Assembly: GCF_012489685.1 (NCBI RefSeq)
Contig: NC_080042.1
Location: 45,684,066 to 45,748,065, forward strand
Length of the DNA: 64,000 nucleotides
Direction of reading: 5' to 3'
DNA from: Lotus japonicus
Lineage: Eukaryota; Streptophyta; Magnoliopsida; Fabales; Fabaceae
Under the pieces are notes generated by a model, which did no database searches, was not told where the DNA came from, and worked only from the letters and a program-made list of their open reading frames with translations. Shown here in pieces: positions 32,808 through 45,384 of the stretch. Within the stretch, counting starts at the first letter, position 1, and each line of letters starts with the position of its first letter. The position numbers and the translations under genes were made by a program.

Positions 32808-35657
32808 CTAAGGTTTGTCAGTGCGTCGCAGAAGTTCCATCATCATTTGCTTCATCTCAATCAGCATGGATTCATGAGTGTCAAGACGTTGTTCCATGAT
32901 GTCGAGTCTGGATGAGCTAGTCTGAGTAGAGCTGGAAGGAACATTCTGAGCAGCTTGAGGTTCTGGAATGGAAGCAGAAGCAGCAGGAGTAAACATAACT
33001 GGTGCAAGTCGCTCTGCCTCAGCCTCAGCTTCAAGACGCTCTGCCTCAAGTCTGGCTTGTTCAGCCTGAGCTGCTGCTAGACGTGCAGCTTCTTCTGCTT
33101 GAGCCTTCTTTCTCTTGGCTTCTTCAATAGCTTCAAGAAGCTTGTTTCTCTGTTCTAGTTCGTGAAGAGCCACCCTTCTAGCAAACCTTTGCTTTGCAGC
33201 CTCAACGCTCTGACTTCCCTCTGCATGCAGGAGCTGCATCATAACTGGAAACTGAGCCACTAGCCAAGTGCTCAAATTGTTCCACTCATCAGCCACACTT
33301 TCAGCATTCTCACTGAGGTCAGTCTGACCGTGCACATTGCGGAGCCTCAAGGAGGCTTCATGATTGAAGATATTGATGCACTCAGAGAGAGATGTGGGTT
33401 GAAGGTGAGTATAGGGAATTATGGAGAGGTTGGTTTCAGGAGAGGCTGGGTGATTGCTGCTATGAGCTTCAGAGGCACCTTGTGGAGAACCAATGTTAAT
33501 TATGGGAGCATTGGGTTCAGAGGTTCCACGGTGAGGGTCTGAAGTTTCAACCAGAGGATGAGGTGATCTAACCGAGGATTGGTTAGACACTGATTGTTCG
33601 GGTTCAGGGTCTGGTTGAATTGGCTCTTGTTGGTCAGGGACAGGGTGAGCTTGTTGGACTAAGGGATCTGCCTCTTGGATAGGATTGGCCAAGATAGGGT
33701 CATCTGGGTCAACTAGACGTTCAGGTCTAGGGCCAGGATATTGCCTAGGGCTTGGACAGGTAAGGTAATATTCTTCCAAGGCAGATACCTTCTCTTTCCT
33801 AACCTCCATGAATTTTCTAATTGATTCAGAGGTATTGGAGGGAGGAGAGTCAATGACATTGATTGGGAAGGATACAAGTGTGAAGGCTATGGAAGAGTCT
33901 GTATCCGTGGTTCTGGCAGCAGGACGTGCTGATGCTCTGGGAGCAGAGTGATCAGACGTTCTGGGTTGTGGTTCTGTTTGGTTGGGCTCGGGTTGGTCAT
34001 GGATGATGGGTTCAGAAGATAATGGGTCATATGGAATGGTAAGGAGAGAGGTTGGATCTTCTGACCTAGAGGCTGGGTTCTGAAGCAAATTCCAGAGTGG
34101 TGCTTCAGTAGGAGAAGGTTGAAAGAAGGAAGATCTTGGGGAATGTGGTGGAGTGGTGGTTTGTGCGGCTGGCTGGGATTCAGGAATAGGAGTGAGGGGA
34201 TTTGAGGAGTGTTGAAGCAAGGCAGAAATAGGAAGTGCATCAAATAAATTCAAATCATCATCAGAAGCAAGTGCAGGCTTACTTGAATGTGCTGATGATC
34301 GAGTCACTCTGACAGGAGGTTCAGTCCTTCTGACCTCTGCAGCAGCTGGTTCCACCCGAGTAGGCTTCACCACGATTCTGACTTTCTTCTGCTTCTTCTT
34401 AGGAGGACCATCCTCACTATCATCACCATCATCATCAGCAGGCTTGCTCTTCGGCTTCTTGACCAGAGGGACATCAGATTCCTCTGAGGATTCTTCCAGA
34501 ACCATCTTCCTCTTGGTTTTCTTCTTGGGAGGAGAAGGAAACTCTGGAGCTGGTGGAAGTCTGCTGACAAAATCATCAAGGTCAATCTCGAATCCTTGAG
34601 CCCTGAGGTCTTCAACATAGCATCTGATGGCGTCAGGATGATCTGCTTGAGTCCACAGAGGGTAGTCATTCAGAGGCATTCTTCTTCCTCTGATCTCAGA
34701 AGATGTGTCTTCATGAGCAGGAGCAATCTTCTTCTGGACCAAGCCCATCTTCTTCAGAGAATTTGCAGTGAAGACATCACTGACAATTGTGCTCAAGTCC
34801 TCTGTGCAACCAGCATCGATCAAATCTTGCACCAAGTTGCTTTCAATGAGAAAGTCTGAGAGCAGCCTCCCAACAAGGATATATTTGATTGCAGACTTGA
34901 TGGAGGAGGTGGTGCGAGACTTCCGGATGCATTCCTTTAAGTAGGAGAACAGGAAGTAGGGAAGGCAGATCTTCTCCTTGTCTTGAATGAAAAACAGCAC
35001 CGCCTTCTGATTGAAGTTGATGTAATCTGGAGAACTCCCCTTCGGTCGCTGATTGATGCAGTTGAGAAGGATCTTGTGCTAGATTCTCAGTTTGGGATGA
35101 AGATCCATCACCTTGTAACTCGTCTTGCCCGGTTTGAAGGTGGTGTACAGGGCCTTGTTGACGATGTCCTTGGTGCTGGGTTTCAGCTTCGATTCCGTCA
35201 GTTGGAACCGATACCCACAAGCAGTTTCTGCACCTAGCAGATTCACGAATGACTTCTCCGTGATGATGATCTTCCTGCCCAGTATGTAAGAGACCACCTG
35301 AGTATCATCACAGTCGGCGTGCTTCCAGAATTCCTTTACCAGCTTCTCATACACCGGTCCTCGAAGTCGATTGAAGTAGTTTCCCCAACCTTGAGCTTGG
35401 ACTTCAGGACGAAGATCAAACCCATTTGCAGCCAAGTTATCGAGGTTGAATCTCCATTCTGCAAGGACTTGGAGTTCCTCAGGAGGAAATACACAGTGAA
35501 CGGCACAGCCCCGTTCTGCAATAGGAACAATCTCCTCTTGAGCTTGAGCTTGTTCTTGTGCTGGGTTCTCAGAGCCCCTTTGACCCGTTGCCAAACCGAC
35601 TACCATGTGAGGGAACTGAGGTGCATCTGCAGTAGATCTTCTGGTTTGTCTCACCAT
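32808..35657 (-). pseudogene. Sirevirus env-like ORF, one internal stop
   Basis: A minus-strand frame of about 949 codons after pol, starting at ATG 35657 (MVRQTRR) and broken only by a tag stop at 35081-35079 (codon 193). The N-terminal 250 residues look globular. The middle is low-complexity, Pro/Ser/Glu-rich, with basic clusters (KKKTKRK and KKKQKK) like nuclear signals. Near the C-terminus is a long Ala/Glu/Arg coiled coil, then a short second helix. I see no convincing transmembrane helix or signal peptide, so the label env-like reflects position only. An open stretch upstream to 35813 may be leader. Confidence 0.75.
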
Positions 35658-36100
35658 TTTGAAGAGGTTGAAGGTTTGAGGTAGAAGATGAAGTTTGAAG
35701 GATGAAGAGAGATCGAGAGAGAATTCGAGAAAAAGGCGGTTTTGAAAAGCAGAGAGTGCGAGAGTGAAAACCGGAAGTGAGAGAGAACGTGTGTGTATAG
35801 TGGGTTTTATCAAATAACCGTTGTTGATTCAAAAAGCACTTTAAGATCAACGGTTGAAAATTAAAGATAGATAGTAACAGTAAAATACACAATCACACAC
35901 AGGAGATAAGCATATCTACACGCAATCATAACAGACTGTCACACGGGCACAAGGAACTATGCATCAGAAATTCTGACGCACGTGTTGTTGTCTCAGCTTC
36001 AGAGTCAGTACCAGTGGGCACACACACTCTGATTGAGTTACCTTCTGGACTAGACATCTTCTGATCAAGAAGTATCATAGTCAGAGGTTCTGATCCATCT
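35658..36100 (-). other. Sirevirus pol to env-like spacer
   Basis: Intergenic spacer within the element between the pol stop and the env-like start. No feature beyond an open but unsupported upstream extension of the env-like frame. Confidence 0.6.
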
Positions 36101-38869
36101 TCACTCTGGACAAAAGTCCATGTTTAGATTTTTCAGAATAAAATTAAATCTATCCTCTGCTAAGGGCTTTGTAAAGATATCTGCCCATTGATGGTCAGTA
36201 TCAACAAACTTCAGAAGAAGTACGCCCTTCTGTACATAATCTCTAATAAAATGATACTTTACCTCAATGTGCTTTGCCCTTGAATGCAAGATAGGATTCT
36301 TACTCAATGAGATTGCAGCAGTGTTATCACAATATATTGGGATATTGCTCTCAAGGATCTGATAATCCTCCAGCTGATGTTTCATCCAGAGCATCTGAGT
36401 GCTGCATATTGCTGCTGAGATATATTCTGCCTCTGCAGTTGATAGTGCAATGGTTGATTGCCTCTTGCTTGCCCATGAGACTAGATTGCCTCCCAGAAAT
36501 TGACAATTTCCAGAAGTACTTTTTCTCTCTGTTCTATCTCCAGCATAATCAGCATCACAATAACCTGAAAGCTTATACTCTGATCTTTTCTTATACATCA
36601 AGCCAAGGTTAGTGGTGCCTTTCAGATACCTTAGGATCCTCTTAACAGCAGTTAAGTGGGTTTCCCTTGGATCTGATTGGAAACGAGCACATAAGTGAAC
36701 ACTAAATAATATGTCTGGCCTAGATGCAGTTAAGTATAGAAGTGAACCTATCATTCCACGATAGAGCTTCTGACATACTTTACCACTTTTGTCTTCTTTC
36801 TCCAGAATGCATGTTGGATGCATTGGAGTCTTGGCCACTGTAGATTCCAGCATATTGAACTTCTTCAGAAGTTCTTTAGTGTACTTGCTCTGATGGATAT
36901 ATGTTCCTTCTGGTGTTTGATCAACTTGTATTCCCAGAAAGTACTTTAATTCTCCCATCATACTCATCTCAAATTCAGCCTGCATCATCTCAGAAAATTC
37001 TTTGCATAGGGATTGATTAGCAGAACCAAATATAATATCATCAACATAAATTTGCACAATTAAGATATCATCTTTATAAGTCTTGCAAAAGAGAGTTGTA
37101 TCTACTTTACCCCTTACAAACTCATTCTCCAGAAGGAATGAGCTAAGTCTCTCATACCATGCTCTGGGAGCTTGCTTCAGACCGTAGAGTGATTTCTTCA
37201 ATTTGAACACATGGTCTGGTTTCTTTTCATCTTCAAAACATGGGGGTTGATGAACATAGACTTCCTCTGAGATATAACCATTTAGGAAGGCACTCTTTAC
37301 GTCCATCTGATGTAGAACTATGTTGTGATTTACTGAGAAAGAGATCAACAGTCTGATTGCCTCCAGTCTTGCTACCGGAGCAAATGTTTCAGTGTAGTCT
37401 ATTCCTTCCTGCTGGCTGTAGCCTTGAGCAACTAGCCTTGCCTTGTTTCTGACTATATCTCCTTTCTCATTCAGCTTGTTTCTGAATACCCATTTCGTTC
37501 CAATAACATGGACATTCTCAGGCTTCTTCACTAAGCTCCAAACATCGTTCTTGGAAAATTGATTCAATTCTTCTTCCATGGCCAGAATCCAATCCTTGTC
37601 CTGAAGAGCTTCATCTATGGACTTGGGTTCAATTAAGGACACCAATCCTTTCAAACTCAGCAAGGTCTCTTCAGAGGGTCTGAAGGCAGATCTGGTTCTG
37701 ACTGGTTCATCTTTGTTGCCCAGAATCAATTCCTTAGGGTGAGCTGCAGTGATTCTGCTCTTCTTCAGAGTTTGTGAGTTAGAGGGACCAGCTTCTTCCT
37801 CTGGTTCATCTTCCTCTGGCTCAACTTCCTCTGGAGCTTTGCCTTTGTCAGAAACATTAATGCTTAAATCTGCAAACTTTTCAACTAGCTTTGACTGGTC
37901 AGAGTCAAGCTTATCATCAAATCTAACATGAATAGATTCTTCAATAGTCTTAGCATCAGTATTATAAAATCTAAAACCTTTAGATCTATCAGAATAACCA
38001 AGTAATAGACATTTAGAAGACTTAGCATCAAATTTATGCAATCTATCCTTAGTATTGAGAACATAACAAACACAGCCAAAAGGATGAAAAAAAGAAATGT
38101 TGGGTTTTGTGTTCTTCCACAATTCATAAGGAGTCTTATTCAGAATTGGTCTCACAGAGATTCTGTTCTGAATATAACATGCTGTATTTACTGCCTCTGC
38201 CCAAAAGTGCTTAGCCATGCCAGTTTCTTGGAGCATGGTTCTAGCCATCTCCTGAAGAGTTCTGTTCTTCCTCTCAACAACACCATTTTGTTGAGGAGTT
38301 CTGGGACAAGAGAAATCATGTGCAATTCCATAGGAATCAAACAGACTCTCAAACTTGTCATTCTCAAACTCTCCACCATGGTCACTTCTGACACGCACAA
38401 TCCTACAAGCCTTCTCGTTTTGCACTTGAGCAATGAAGGTAGAGAACACAGCATGAGACTCATCCTTGCGGGTTAGAAACTTTACCCATGTCCAGCGGCT
38501 ATAGTCATCAACGATAACCATCCCATATCTCTTGCCACCTATAGACTCAGTTTTCACTGGTCCAAACAGGTCGATATGCAGAAGTTCTAACGGCCTTGAG
38601 GTTGAGACAACATTCTTTGCCTTGAAAGGGACTTTTGTGAATTTGCCTTTCTGACATGCTTCACAAAGAGCGTCTGAAGCGAACTTCAGATTGGGTAAGC
38701 CCCTGACAAGGTTTAGCTTGCTCAGCTGAGAAATCTTTCTCATACTGGCATGCCCTAACCGTCTATGCCATACCCACTGCTCTTCATTAACAGACAGAAG
38801 GCACTTCACATTCTGAGCCTCCAACTCAGATAATCTGATCTTATAAATGTTGTTCTTCCTCTTGCCTTT
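36101..38869 (-). pseudogene. Sirevirus pol: integrase, reverse transcriptase, RNase H; 5' end deleted
   Basis: The frame is open for over 907 codons to the stop at 36101. Counting from Met 38824: the integrase zinc module WHRRLGH...CEAC at 19-62; integrase core with catalytic Asp near HIDLFG, Asp in RSDHGGE and Glu in GVVERKN; an acidic linker ([13 protein letters not shown]); RT with YVDD near 592; RNase H with CDADYAGD near 755 and a conserved tail. The upstream reading joins directly to gag at about 38840-38870 in a different frame, so the nucleocapsid knuckle and the whole protease are lost. The remaining enzymes look undamaged and could be supplied in trans, but this copy cannot process its own polyprotein. 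Confidence 0.88.
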
Positions 38870-39714
38870 CCAGAGCCTTTGAACTTGCTCTGCCTGTGCT
38901 TCCAGATGCGGTTGAGTCTCTTGGAGATCAGAGTCAGCTCATCTTCATCAGAATCTTCTGATGCTTCTTCAGATTCTTCTTCTTCAGCTTGAAGAGCCTT
39001 TGACTTCTCAACCTTAGCCTTTTCAGATTTGGATTTCAAGGCTATGGACTTTTTCCTCAGATCTTGCATCTCTGAGCGTTTCAGCTCATGGCATTTCAAA
39101 ATGCTGATGAGTTCTTCTAAACTCATATTCTCAATGTCTCTTGTGAGCTCTATTGAAGTCACCAAAGGCATCCAACTTTCAGGAAGACACCTGATGACCC
39201 TTATGACATGATCTTTTGTTGTGTAGCTCTTGTTGAGAGGACGTATGCCAGCTACAAGCAGTTGAAATCTGGAGAACATTTCTTCAATGGACTCATTTGG
39301 CTCCATGATGAAGGATTCATACTTTTGGATCAAAGACAATGCCTTTGATTCTTTGACTTTCTTGTTTCCTTCATGAGACATCTTCAGAGAATCAAAAATG
39401 CCTTTAGCAAACTCACGATCTATAATCTTCTGGTACTCCTCATAGGAAATAGCACTTAGAAGAATTGCTCTTGCTTTGTGATGTTGTGAGTACAGCTTCT
39501 TTTGATCTGCAGTCATCTCTGACCTTGGGATCTTCTTGCCATCTGCATCAACTGGACGCTCGTAGCCATCCACAATAATATCCCAGAGATCTGCATCGAA
39601 ACCCAGAAAGAAACTTTCCAGTCTATCTTTCCAATATTCGAACCTTTGACCGTCGAACATAGGAGGCTTTGCATTGTAACCATCTCTTTGAGTTTCACTG
39701 GTGGTGGCAGCCAT
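38806..39714 (-). pseudogene. Sirevirus gag, C-terminally truncated
   Basis: 302 codons from ATG 39714 (MAATTSET), 57 bases inside the primer site. It carries the UBN2-type capsid region (FDGQRFEYWKDRLESFF, then a helical capsid body with LVAGIRPLNKSY) and the Lys/Glu-rich linker. It stops shortly after the basic [11 protein letters not shown] segment, where the CCHC knuckle should begin. The last 20 or so residues are out-of-frame pol sequence, evidence of the internal deletion. Confidence 0.85.
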
Positions 39715-39769
39715 TGTTTTTCACACCGGCCCGGATCACTGAACACTGTTAGGTGTGGTAATCAGAACT

Positions 39770-39786
39770 TGCGCTCTGATACCAAT
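39770..39786 (-). other. Sirevirus primer binding site (Met tRNA)
   Basis: The minus strand reads attggtatcagagcgc immediately inside the 5' LTR, complementary to initiator methionine tRNA. Confidence 0.85.
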
Positions 39787-40998
39787 CGAAGGTATGAAAA
39801 ACGGTAGAAAGGGGGGGTTTGAATAACGTTTTCAGTACAAAACTACCACCTTAAAGATTTTGACAAATCTTTCGAGAACTTAAGGCTAAAGATAAGAGAT
39901 AGAAAAGCACACAAGGATTTTATCCTGGTTCACTTGATAAATCACTCAAGCTACTCCAGTCCACCCGTTAAGGTGATTTCTTCCTTCTTAGAATGAAGGC
40001 AATCCACTAATCAGGTAAGAGTTACAACTGCACTTGAAACCTACAAGTGACTAACAATTACACTGACTTAGCTCACACTAAGATTCACTCTCTTAGTCTT
40101 CTCTAGGATCCGATCAACCTTGATCTCCTAAAGGAACTAAACAAACTGTTTATCAAAGAAATGTTTACAAGAGATTTGCTTCTAAAAAGCTGATAGTAAA
40201 CACAATGAATTTCAGATGAAAGAAAGCTTAGAATATTTTGAATATCTTGCGCGTGTGTGTTGCTTCTTGTGTTCTAGCCGCTTCTTTCAATCTTCAGCCT
40301 CTATATATACTCCAAGGATTAGGGTTGAGCGTTGCATGGGAAATGCTACCGTTGGAGGGCAGTTCTGGAAAATCCAGCTTCTGCTGTGGCTGAGAACGTT
40401 AGGTAGGTCGTCAGGAAGGTACACTTGCTTTTGTACTTGGATAGCGACTTGACCTTTTAACCTAGGAGACTTCTGATCAGGGGAATACTTCATATTGGAA
40501 CTTGTGAAGCCGGTTGATCAGAGTCAGAGGGAAAGCACTGATCCTCTGACCATTGTATCTTCTGATTCTGAACTCAGAGGGAAGAACATGGCCTTCAGAG
40601 TTTCTTGCTTCTGGACTTCAGAGTTTCCACTATTCAGCTTCTGGATCTTCAGAGTCTTCTACACCATCAGAACATCTGAACCTTCAGTGTTTCTTGGCTA
40701 TCAGAACTTCTGGATCTTCAGAGCTTCTAGCGACTGAGTCCTCATCAGAGTTTGTATAGCTTCAGAACTTCTGAAGCTTTTCCACTGTTCATACTGAACA
40801 TGGTGAATGCGAAAGCGTTGCTTGGGTTACCCTTTATACACAGTGCTTCTGATTTGTGTGAGATTGAGTTGAGGTCAGAGCCTGTAAATAGCACACTCAG
40901 AAAAACACGTTAGAGTACCACAATTGTTCATATCAAAAGGTTAACTTGTAATCATCAAAACATAGAGTTGTACTACTAGATCAAAACTTGATCTTACA
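39787..40998 (-). repeat. Sirevirus 5' LTR
   Basis: The LTR is 1,212 bp and starts tgtaagatc on the minus strand. Its inner end is tcg where the 3' LTR has tca, so one terminal base of the canonical CA end has mutated. It is followed on the plus strand by TSD gttcc (40999-41003). Confidence 0.92.
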
Positions 40999-41842
40999 GT
41001 TCCCCCTGGCCCTTCGCCATGTGGGGAGTTGATCTCGTCGGGCCTTTTCTCACTGCCAGATCGCAAATGAAGTTCATCCTCGCGGCGGTGGATTACTTTA
41101 CTAAATGGATAGAGGCTGAACCTTTAGCAAGCATAATAGCAGCCAAGATAATAAGTATTTATTGGAAAAGGATTGTGTGCCAAGGGCGATCGTCTCGGAC
41201 AATGGGACGCAATTTGCAAGCAATCAGACCAGGGAATTTTTTGAAGAAATGGGGATCCAGAGGAGATTTTCGTCGGTGGAACACCCTCAGACCAACGGCC
41301 AGGCGGAGTCAGCGAACAAAGTCATCTTGCGAGGATTGAAACACCGACTCTCGGAGGCCAAGGGGGCCTGGTTAGACAAACTTCCGATCGTGATTTGGTC
41401 ATATAACACGACGCAGCATTCGTCTACGGGAGAAACACCGTTCAAGATGACATACGGGGCAGATGCTATGCTCCCCGTGGAAATCGACAACAGCTCATGG
41501 CGAACAGCGCCAAAGTTTGAGGGCGAGAATGCATCGAATATGGCGATGGAGCTGGACCTGCTGTAAGAGACACGTGACGAAGCTCGCCTAAGGGAAGCGG
41601 CGATGAAGCAGCGAGCAGCGGCTAAGTATGACACGAAGGTGCGACCAAGAGAGATGCAAGCAGTGGATTTGGTGCTTAAGAAACGAACAGGGATCATGGG
41701 AAACAAGTTGAGCCCAATCTGGGAGGGACCATACAGAATCTTGAAGGTCCTAGGGAAGGGAGCTTATCACCTGGAAAGCTTGGATGGGAAGCGGATGCCA
41801 AGATCGTGGAACGCTGCAAGTCTAAAATACTACTACAGCTAA
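40999..41842 (+). pseudogene. Tat-like integrase, remainder, broken
   Basis: The integrase gene resumes after the Sirevirus with WPFAMWGVDLVGPF. A one-base shift near 41162-41170 changes frame, then AIVSDNGTQF (second catalytic Asp) and HPQTNGQAESANK (catalytic Glu) are intact. A taa stop at 41564-41566 interrupts the same frame, which then continues through the C-terminal region (WEGPYRILKVLG, near 41720-41760) to the stop at 41842. No chromodomain follows, as expected for a non-chromovirus. Confidence 0.88.
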
Positions 41843-42772
41843 CGAGGTCAATAAAAAACGCTGAATCCGATGCAAAGATCGGCAGCAGACTTGGCGAGGG
41901 AAAATCCTTTTGTACTTTGTTCAAAGAAATTGTCGGCCGAAAGTGCCTGAATGGTAAAAAGAAAGACACGTTCTTGTTCTCCATCTCGGGAGTTTGTTGA
42001 CTATCACGTCTGATTGAAAATACAAAAATTGTATCAAGCAATTTCAATCACACTGAATTGCGGCGAGGGCTCGGTGGGAAAAATTCCCTGAAGGTGGCAA
42101 TCCCAACACGACCTTGATGTCTGGGGATTGCTCCGGAAAGTCCGACGCAGCTCGCCGTCACTCGTCGGCGATGTGTGCGGATAAGCTTCTTATCCCGATA
42201 ATCTCCCCGAAATATGGGCGAGCATTGTTCAAACTAGGCTCAAAAGACTCGGGTAAACCCATATGGCCATTGGGCCCTGAGCAATTATAAGTCCTCACCT
42301 AATAAGGCTGGCGAGGCCACACTTGATCTTACGGGAAATATGCGTGTGAAAGAAAGCCTCACTTCAGAAACTGAGCCAAGAGCCCTAGTTGAACCCAGCA
42401 CACCATCAATGTCGTCAGACGTAATTCAGAAATTAATAAAACAAGCGGGGGAAACAAGGGAATAAAAATCGGAAAACATTAAACCATGCATAAAACACAA
42501 AGATAAGTAAAAACTGAAATGAGTCAACTCAAAGTTAAAATACAGTAATCAAAATAAATAAAGAAGCATTGTTCTTATCTATGTTCTCATTTCTGTTTGA
42601 ACAGCATCCCCTAGGTCAACGCCAGCAACCCCCGGAGGATCTTCAGCACCTTCCAGCCCAGCAGGTGTGATCTTCTTAAAACTCCCAAAGAGTCAAGGTT
42701 AACACCAGGATGAAGATGTTTGACTTGAGCCTTGGCAATCAAGAAGCCCCGGATGCGTTCAACAGCTGCTGT
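41843..42772. other. Non-coding 3' region of the Tat-like element
   Basis: No supported gene. It has GC-richer and AT-rich blocks without long frames. It separates the sense pol remnant from the antisense gene that ends at 42773. Confidence 0.6.
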
Positions 42773-44643
42773 CTAAGCTGCGTCGTTCTTCATTTGCTCC
42801 TCCAAAATTTTGGTTTGAGCATCGTTATCGGCCAGAAGTTTGCACTTTGACTCAAGATCAGAACGAGCGTCGGCGAGAGCCTTGCGCCTGTCCGATAAAT
42901 CCTTGTGCAGTTGGGCAATCTCTTCTTCTTTGCTGATAAGATATTTCTCTTGAGCAGCGAGGGCGGCATCCTTAGTTTCAAGGGACTGCTTAAGTTCGTC
43001 AATCTTGGCTTCTAGATGCTCTTCTTTCTCATTCGCCGCGGCCCGCGCCAGTTTTGCCTCAGCAAGTTTCTTTTGCATCTTTGACGTTTTCTCCACCTCA
43101 GAAGCTAGCTGGCGGCGTAGGTTGGAGCAAGTTTCATCGAATCGAAGGTTGGCGGCACGCAGAGTCTCCACTTCCTGGCGAAGCTCAGCGGCGCCAGATA
43201 GGGGGCGAGCTTGCCAAGCTACCTGGGCAAACAGGCAACCCACGCGAAGAAGGTTCGACACAGCTTCCTGAGCCACATCTTGCGGGTTCTGGCTAGGAAC
43301 TTCCCTCAACTTCCCAAGATATGGATGAGAGAGAAGGAAGGAAAATGGATCGGAGTTTGAGTCGCCAGAGGGGCCCTTTGGGCGATCGGGCGAGGTTTCC
43401 TTCCCCCCATCGGCATTCTTTGGAGAAGGAGGAGTTGGTAAAACGTTGGTGGGAGAGTTCGGGCGATCACCAGACGGCAAGGGGTGAGCTGTAGCAGAGG
43501 CGGTCGCCTCGCCCTGGTGATCGGCTGCAGGAGACTTGCCCACATCTAAGGAGGATCAAGGGATGGGAATGATGCCTTCTTCGCCAGAAACAGGGGAGAT
43601 GACGGAGGGATTCACTTCGCTCGCCTTACTCTTCTTTGGGGCACCTTCGTCAGTCGGCGAGCTCTGTCTTTTCTCTCCAGCATGGGCAGAGGAAGAGGCC
43701 TTGGAGCTGCTAAGAACAAAGGCACTCAACAATTCAGCAGTAGAAAACTTCATCATTCTACCTGCAAAAGGAAAGGAAAAACAGTCATCAGGGGGAAAGG
43801 CGAAGAAGAAAGTAAGCGACAAACATACAGAAATCAGGACCTAATTGGGGAAGCAATTTAGATCCTGGGGGGCATCAAGCAGGTCAACACAGTTCAGGAG
43901 CGGGAGTTGAAGTAAGGTTTTCAGGGAAATACTGTCACTAGGGGAAGGAGACATGGTATGGGGACCATTTAAAGATCGAGGGGATGAGGTCCAGTAAAGA
44001 GGGAAAAGGGTTTTTCCTTCCCTCTCCGTGAATAACGAGGGGTAGGCAGGGTGGATAACGATCCGGAAGTATCTTCGAGCGAGATAAGATTCTGAGCCCA
44101 CCCCGTAAGGAGTGAATCGTTCTCGACCGGGCCTAGGGGCCAAGACGACCCAACCTTGAGATCTTTGAAGATCCACCTCAAAAAGGAAGGAAAAAAGGGC
44201 AGGAGAAGGCGCTACATCAACATTGTGGCAAAGAATCTCGAAACATCGTAGGTAGGCCCAGGAACAGGGGTGAAGTTGGCAAGGGGAAACATTGATGCTG
44301 CGTAACATTAGGGTGAGGAAAGGGGAGAAGGGAAGTCTTATGTTCAGATCAAGAAATAAGTATTCATGGATAAAGAAAAAGTGAGAGTATCTGAGATCGT
44401 TAAACTCTCGGTGCTGCCAAGGGCGGTCTTGTTCTTGGCAGCCGGTGGTGCGAAGGAGGTCATTAAACAAGGAGGAGTAGCAAAACCCACCGACTTGATG
44501 GGCAAGGTTAGAGACAGAATCGCTAGTTGACAGTTCAGATGATTGGTCAAGGATTTCTTGGTTGGGTTGATAGGGGGAGAGTGGCGAAGGTTGCCAAGCG
44601 GGTGAGCCTTGATTTCCTCGAGAGAGGACAGAGCCCCTGTGGA
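42773..44643 (-). pseudogene. Antisense gene of the Tat-like element (putative gypsy-type transposase domain)
   Basis: Minus-strand gene in at least two blocks. Block 1 (open from about 44643 to 43841) has a segment around FFIHEYLFLDLNIRLPFSPF, then QLHPCSWAYLRCFEILC. I recognise this from memory as like the 'putative gypsy type transposon' domain (PF04195) known from antisense ORFs of plant Tat elements. Block 2 (43822-42773) starts near FSTAELLSAF. It has one tga stop at 43558-43556 and ends in a long coiled coil of about 130 residues. Between them, 43840-43783 looks like an intron (tag/gtcctg...ttttgcag), but the phase does not close cleanly and block 1 ends in a stop at the donor. A second intron-like stretch, ggttagtcc...ttccacag (about 44687-44642), precedes block 1. 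No certain start codon. Probably dead in this copy. Confidence 0.65.
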
Positions 44644-44652
44644 AAACATCAA

Positions 44653-45384
44653 AAATAAGAAGGAGAAGAGAAAAGGACTAACCAGAGGAGGGATTGTGGA
44701 AGGAAGAGCAGGAAGCGGAGCAAGAGATTCACAGGATTAGTAAGGGAGGCCGGCACAGGAATCAGGAGCGAGCGGGGAGATAGTTAACAAGGAAAGAGGG
44801 GAAATGTGGGGAAGAGAATTTAAAGGATGAGATGATAGAAAGTGAAGGCAACGTGTCAGGCGAAAAGTTGTAACCGTTGATAGTTGATGCTTATTGGTTC
44901 GAATTCAAAAATGTCAGAATTAGACGTAACGCATTAAAAGGAAGGTACAGTAACGGAAGGTTATCGGTCGAAATTTGGGTTGGCAGGGTTCGTTGAGATT
45001 TGAAAAGACATCTCAAAAGTGACAGTTGAGATTCAGTAGAATTGTTGACTTATGCATCACTTCAGGGCACAACGCGTGGCGAACGCATGACACTTGGCGA
45101 GATATCATGATTCAAGGCACGTGCGCAGGGCTGGCGAGGCGAGCAGGTCGAATGCCATCGCCGTGAGATTGCTTGTGGACTGAATTTGCTTGAAGAAGGG
45201 ATGGTGCAGCGAAAAGTTTGAAATACTTAGATTTTCGACTTTATTCTCTCGGCCATGTTGGCAATTGCTTTTTTATTCTGTTAAGTTTTGGCGTTGTTTA
45301 GTCTTTTATAGTCTTTGCCTTAGATTCTTCTGTTTAAAGACACACTCAGGTCTCATGCTTCGAGCTCGGTGTCTTGTGGACTTG
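44653..45384. other. Upstream region of the antisense gene, inside the Tat-like 3' LTR boundary
   Basis: No coding sequence supported. The purine-rich plus strand reads as a pyrimidine-rich leader on the minus strand. A weak TATA-like tttaaat is near 44818-44825 (minus). I cannot identify a clear polypurine tract before the LTR at 45385. Confidence 0.45.

Larger units (their letters stand above)
30192..40998 (-). mobile_element. Ty1/Copia Sirevirus, minus orientation
   Basis: It is 10.8 kb with 1,212-bp LTRs at 30192-31403 (3') and 39787-40998 (5'). The TSD is gttcc at 30187-30191 and 40999-41003. In element order: Met primer site, gag, pol (integrase, RT, RNase H), an env-like frame, an opposite-strand ORF, repeated polypurine tracts, LTR. 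The env-like frame and repeated polypurine tracts are Sirevirus traits. Four LTR differences were seen over 1,212 bp, so insertion was recent but older than the Tekay-like element. It is not autonomous: the zinc knuckle and protease are deleted and the env-like frame has a stop. Confidence 0.93.
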
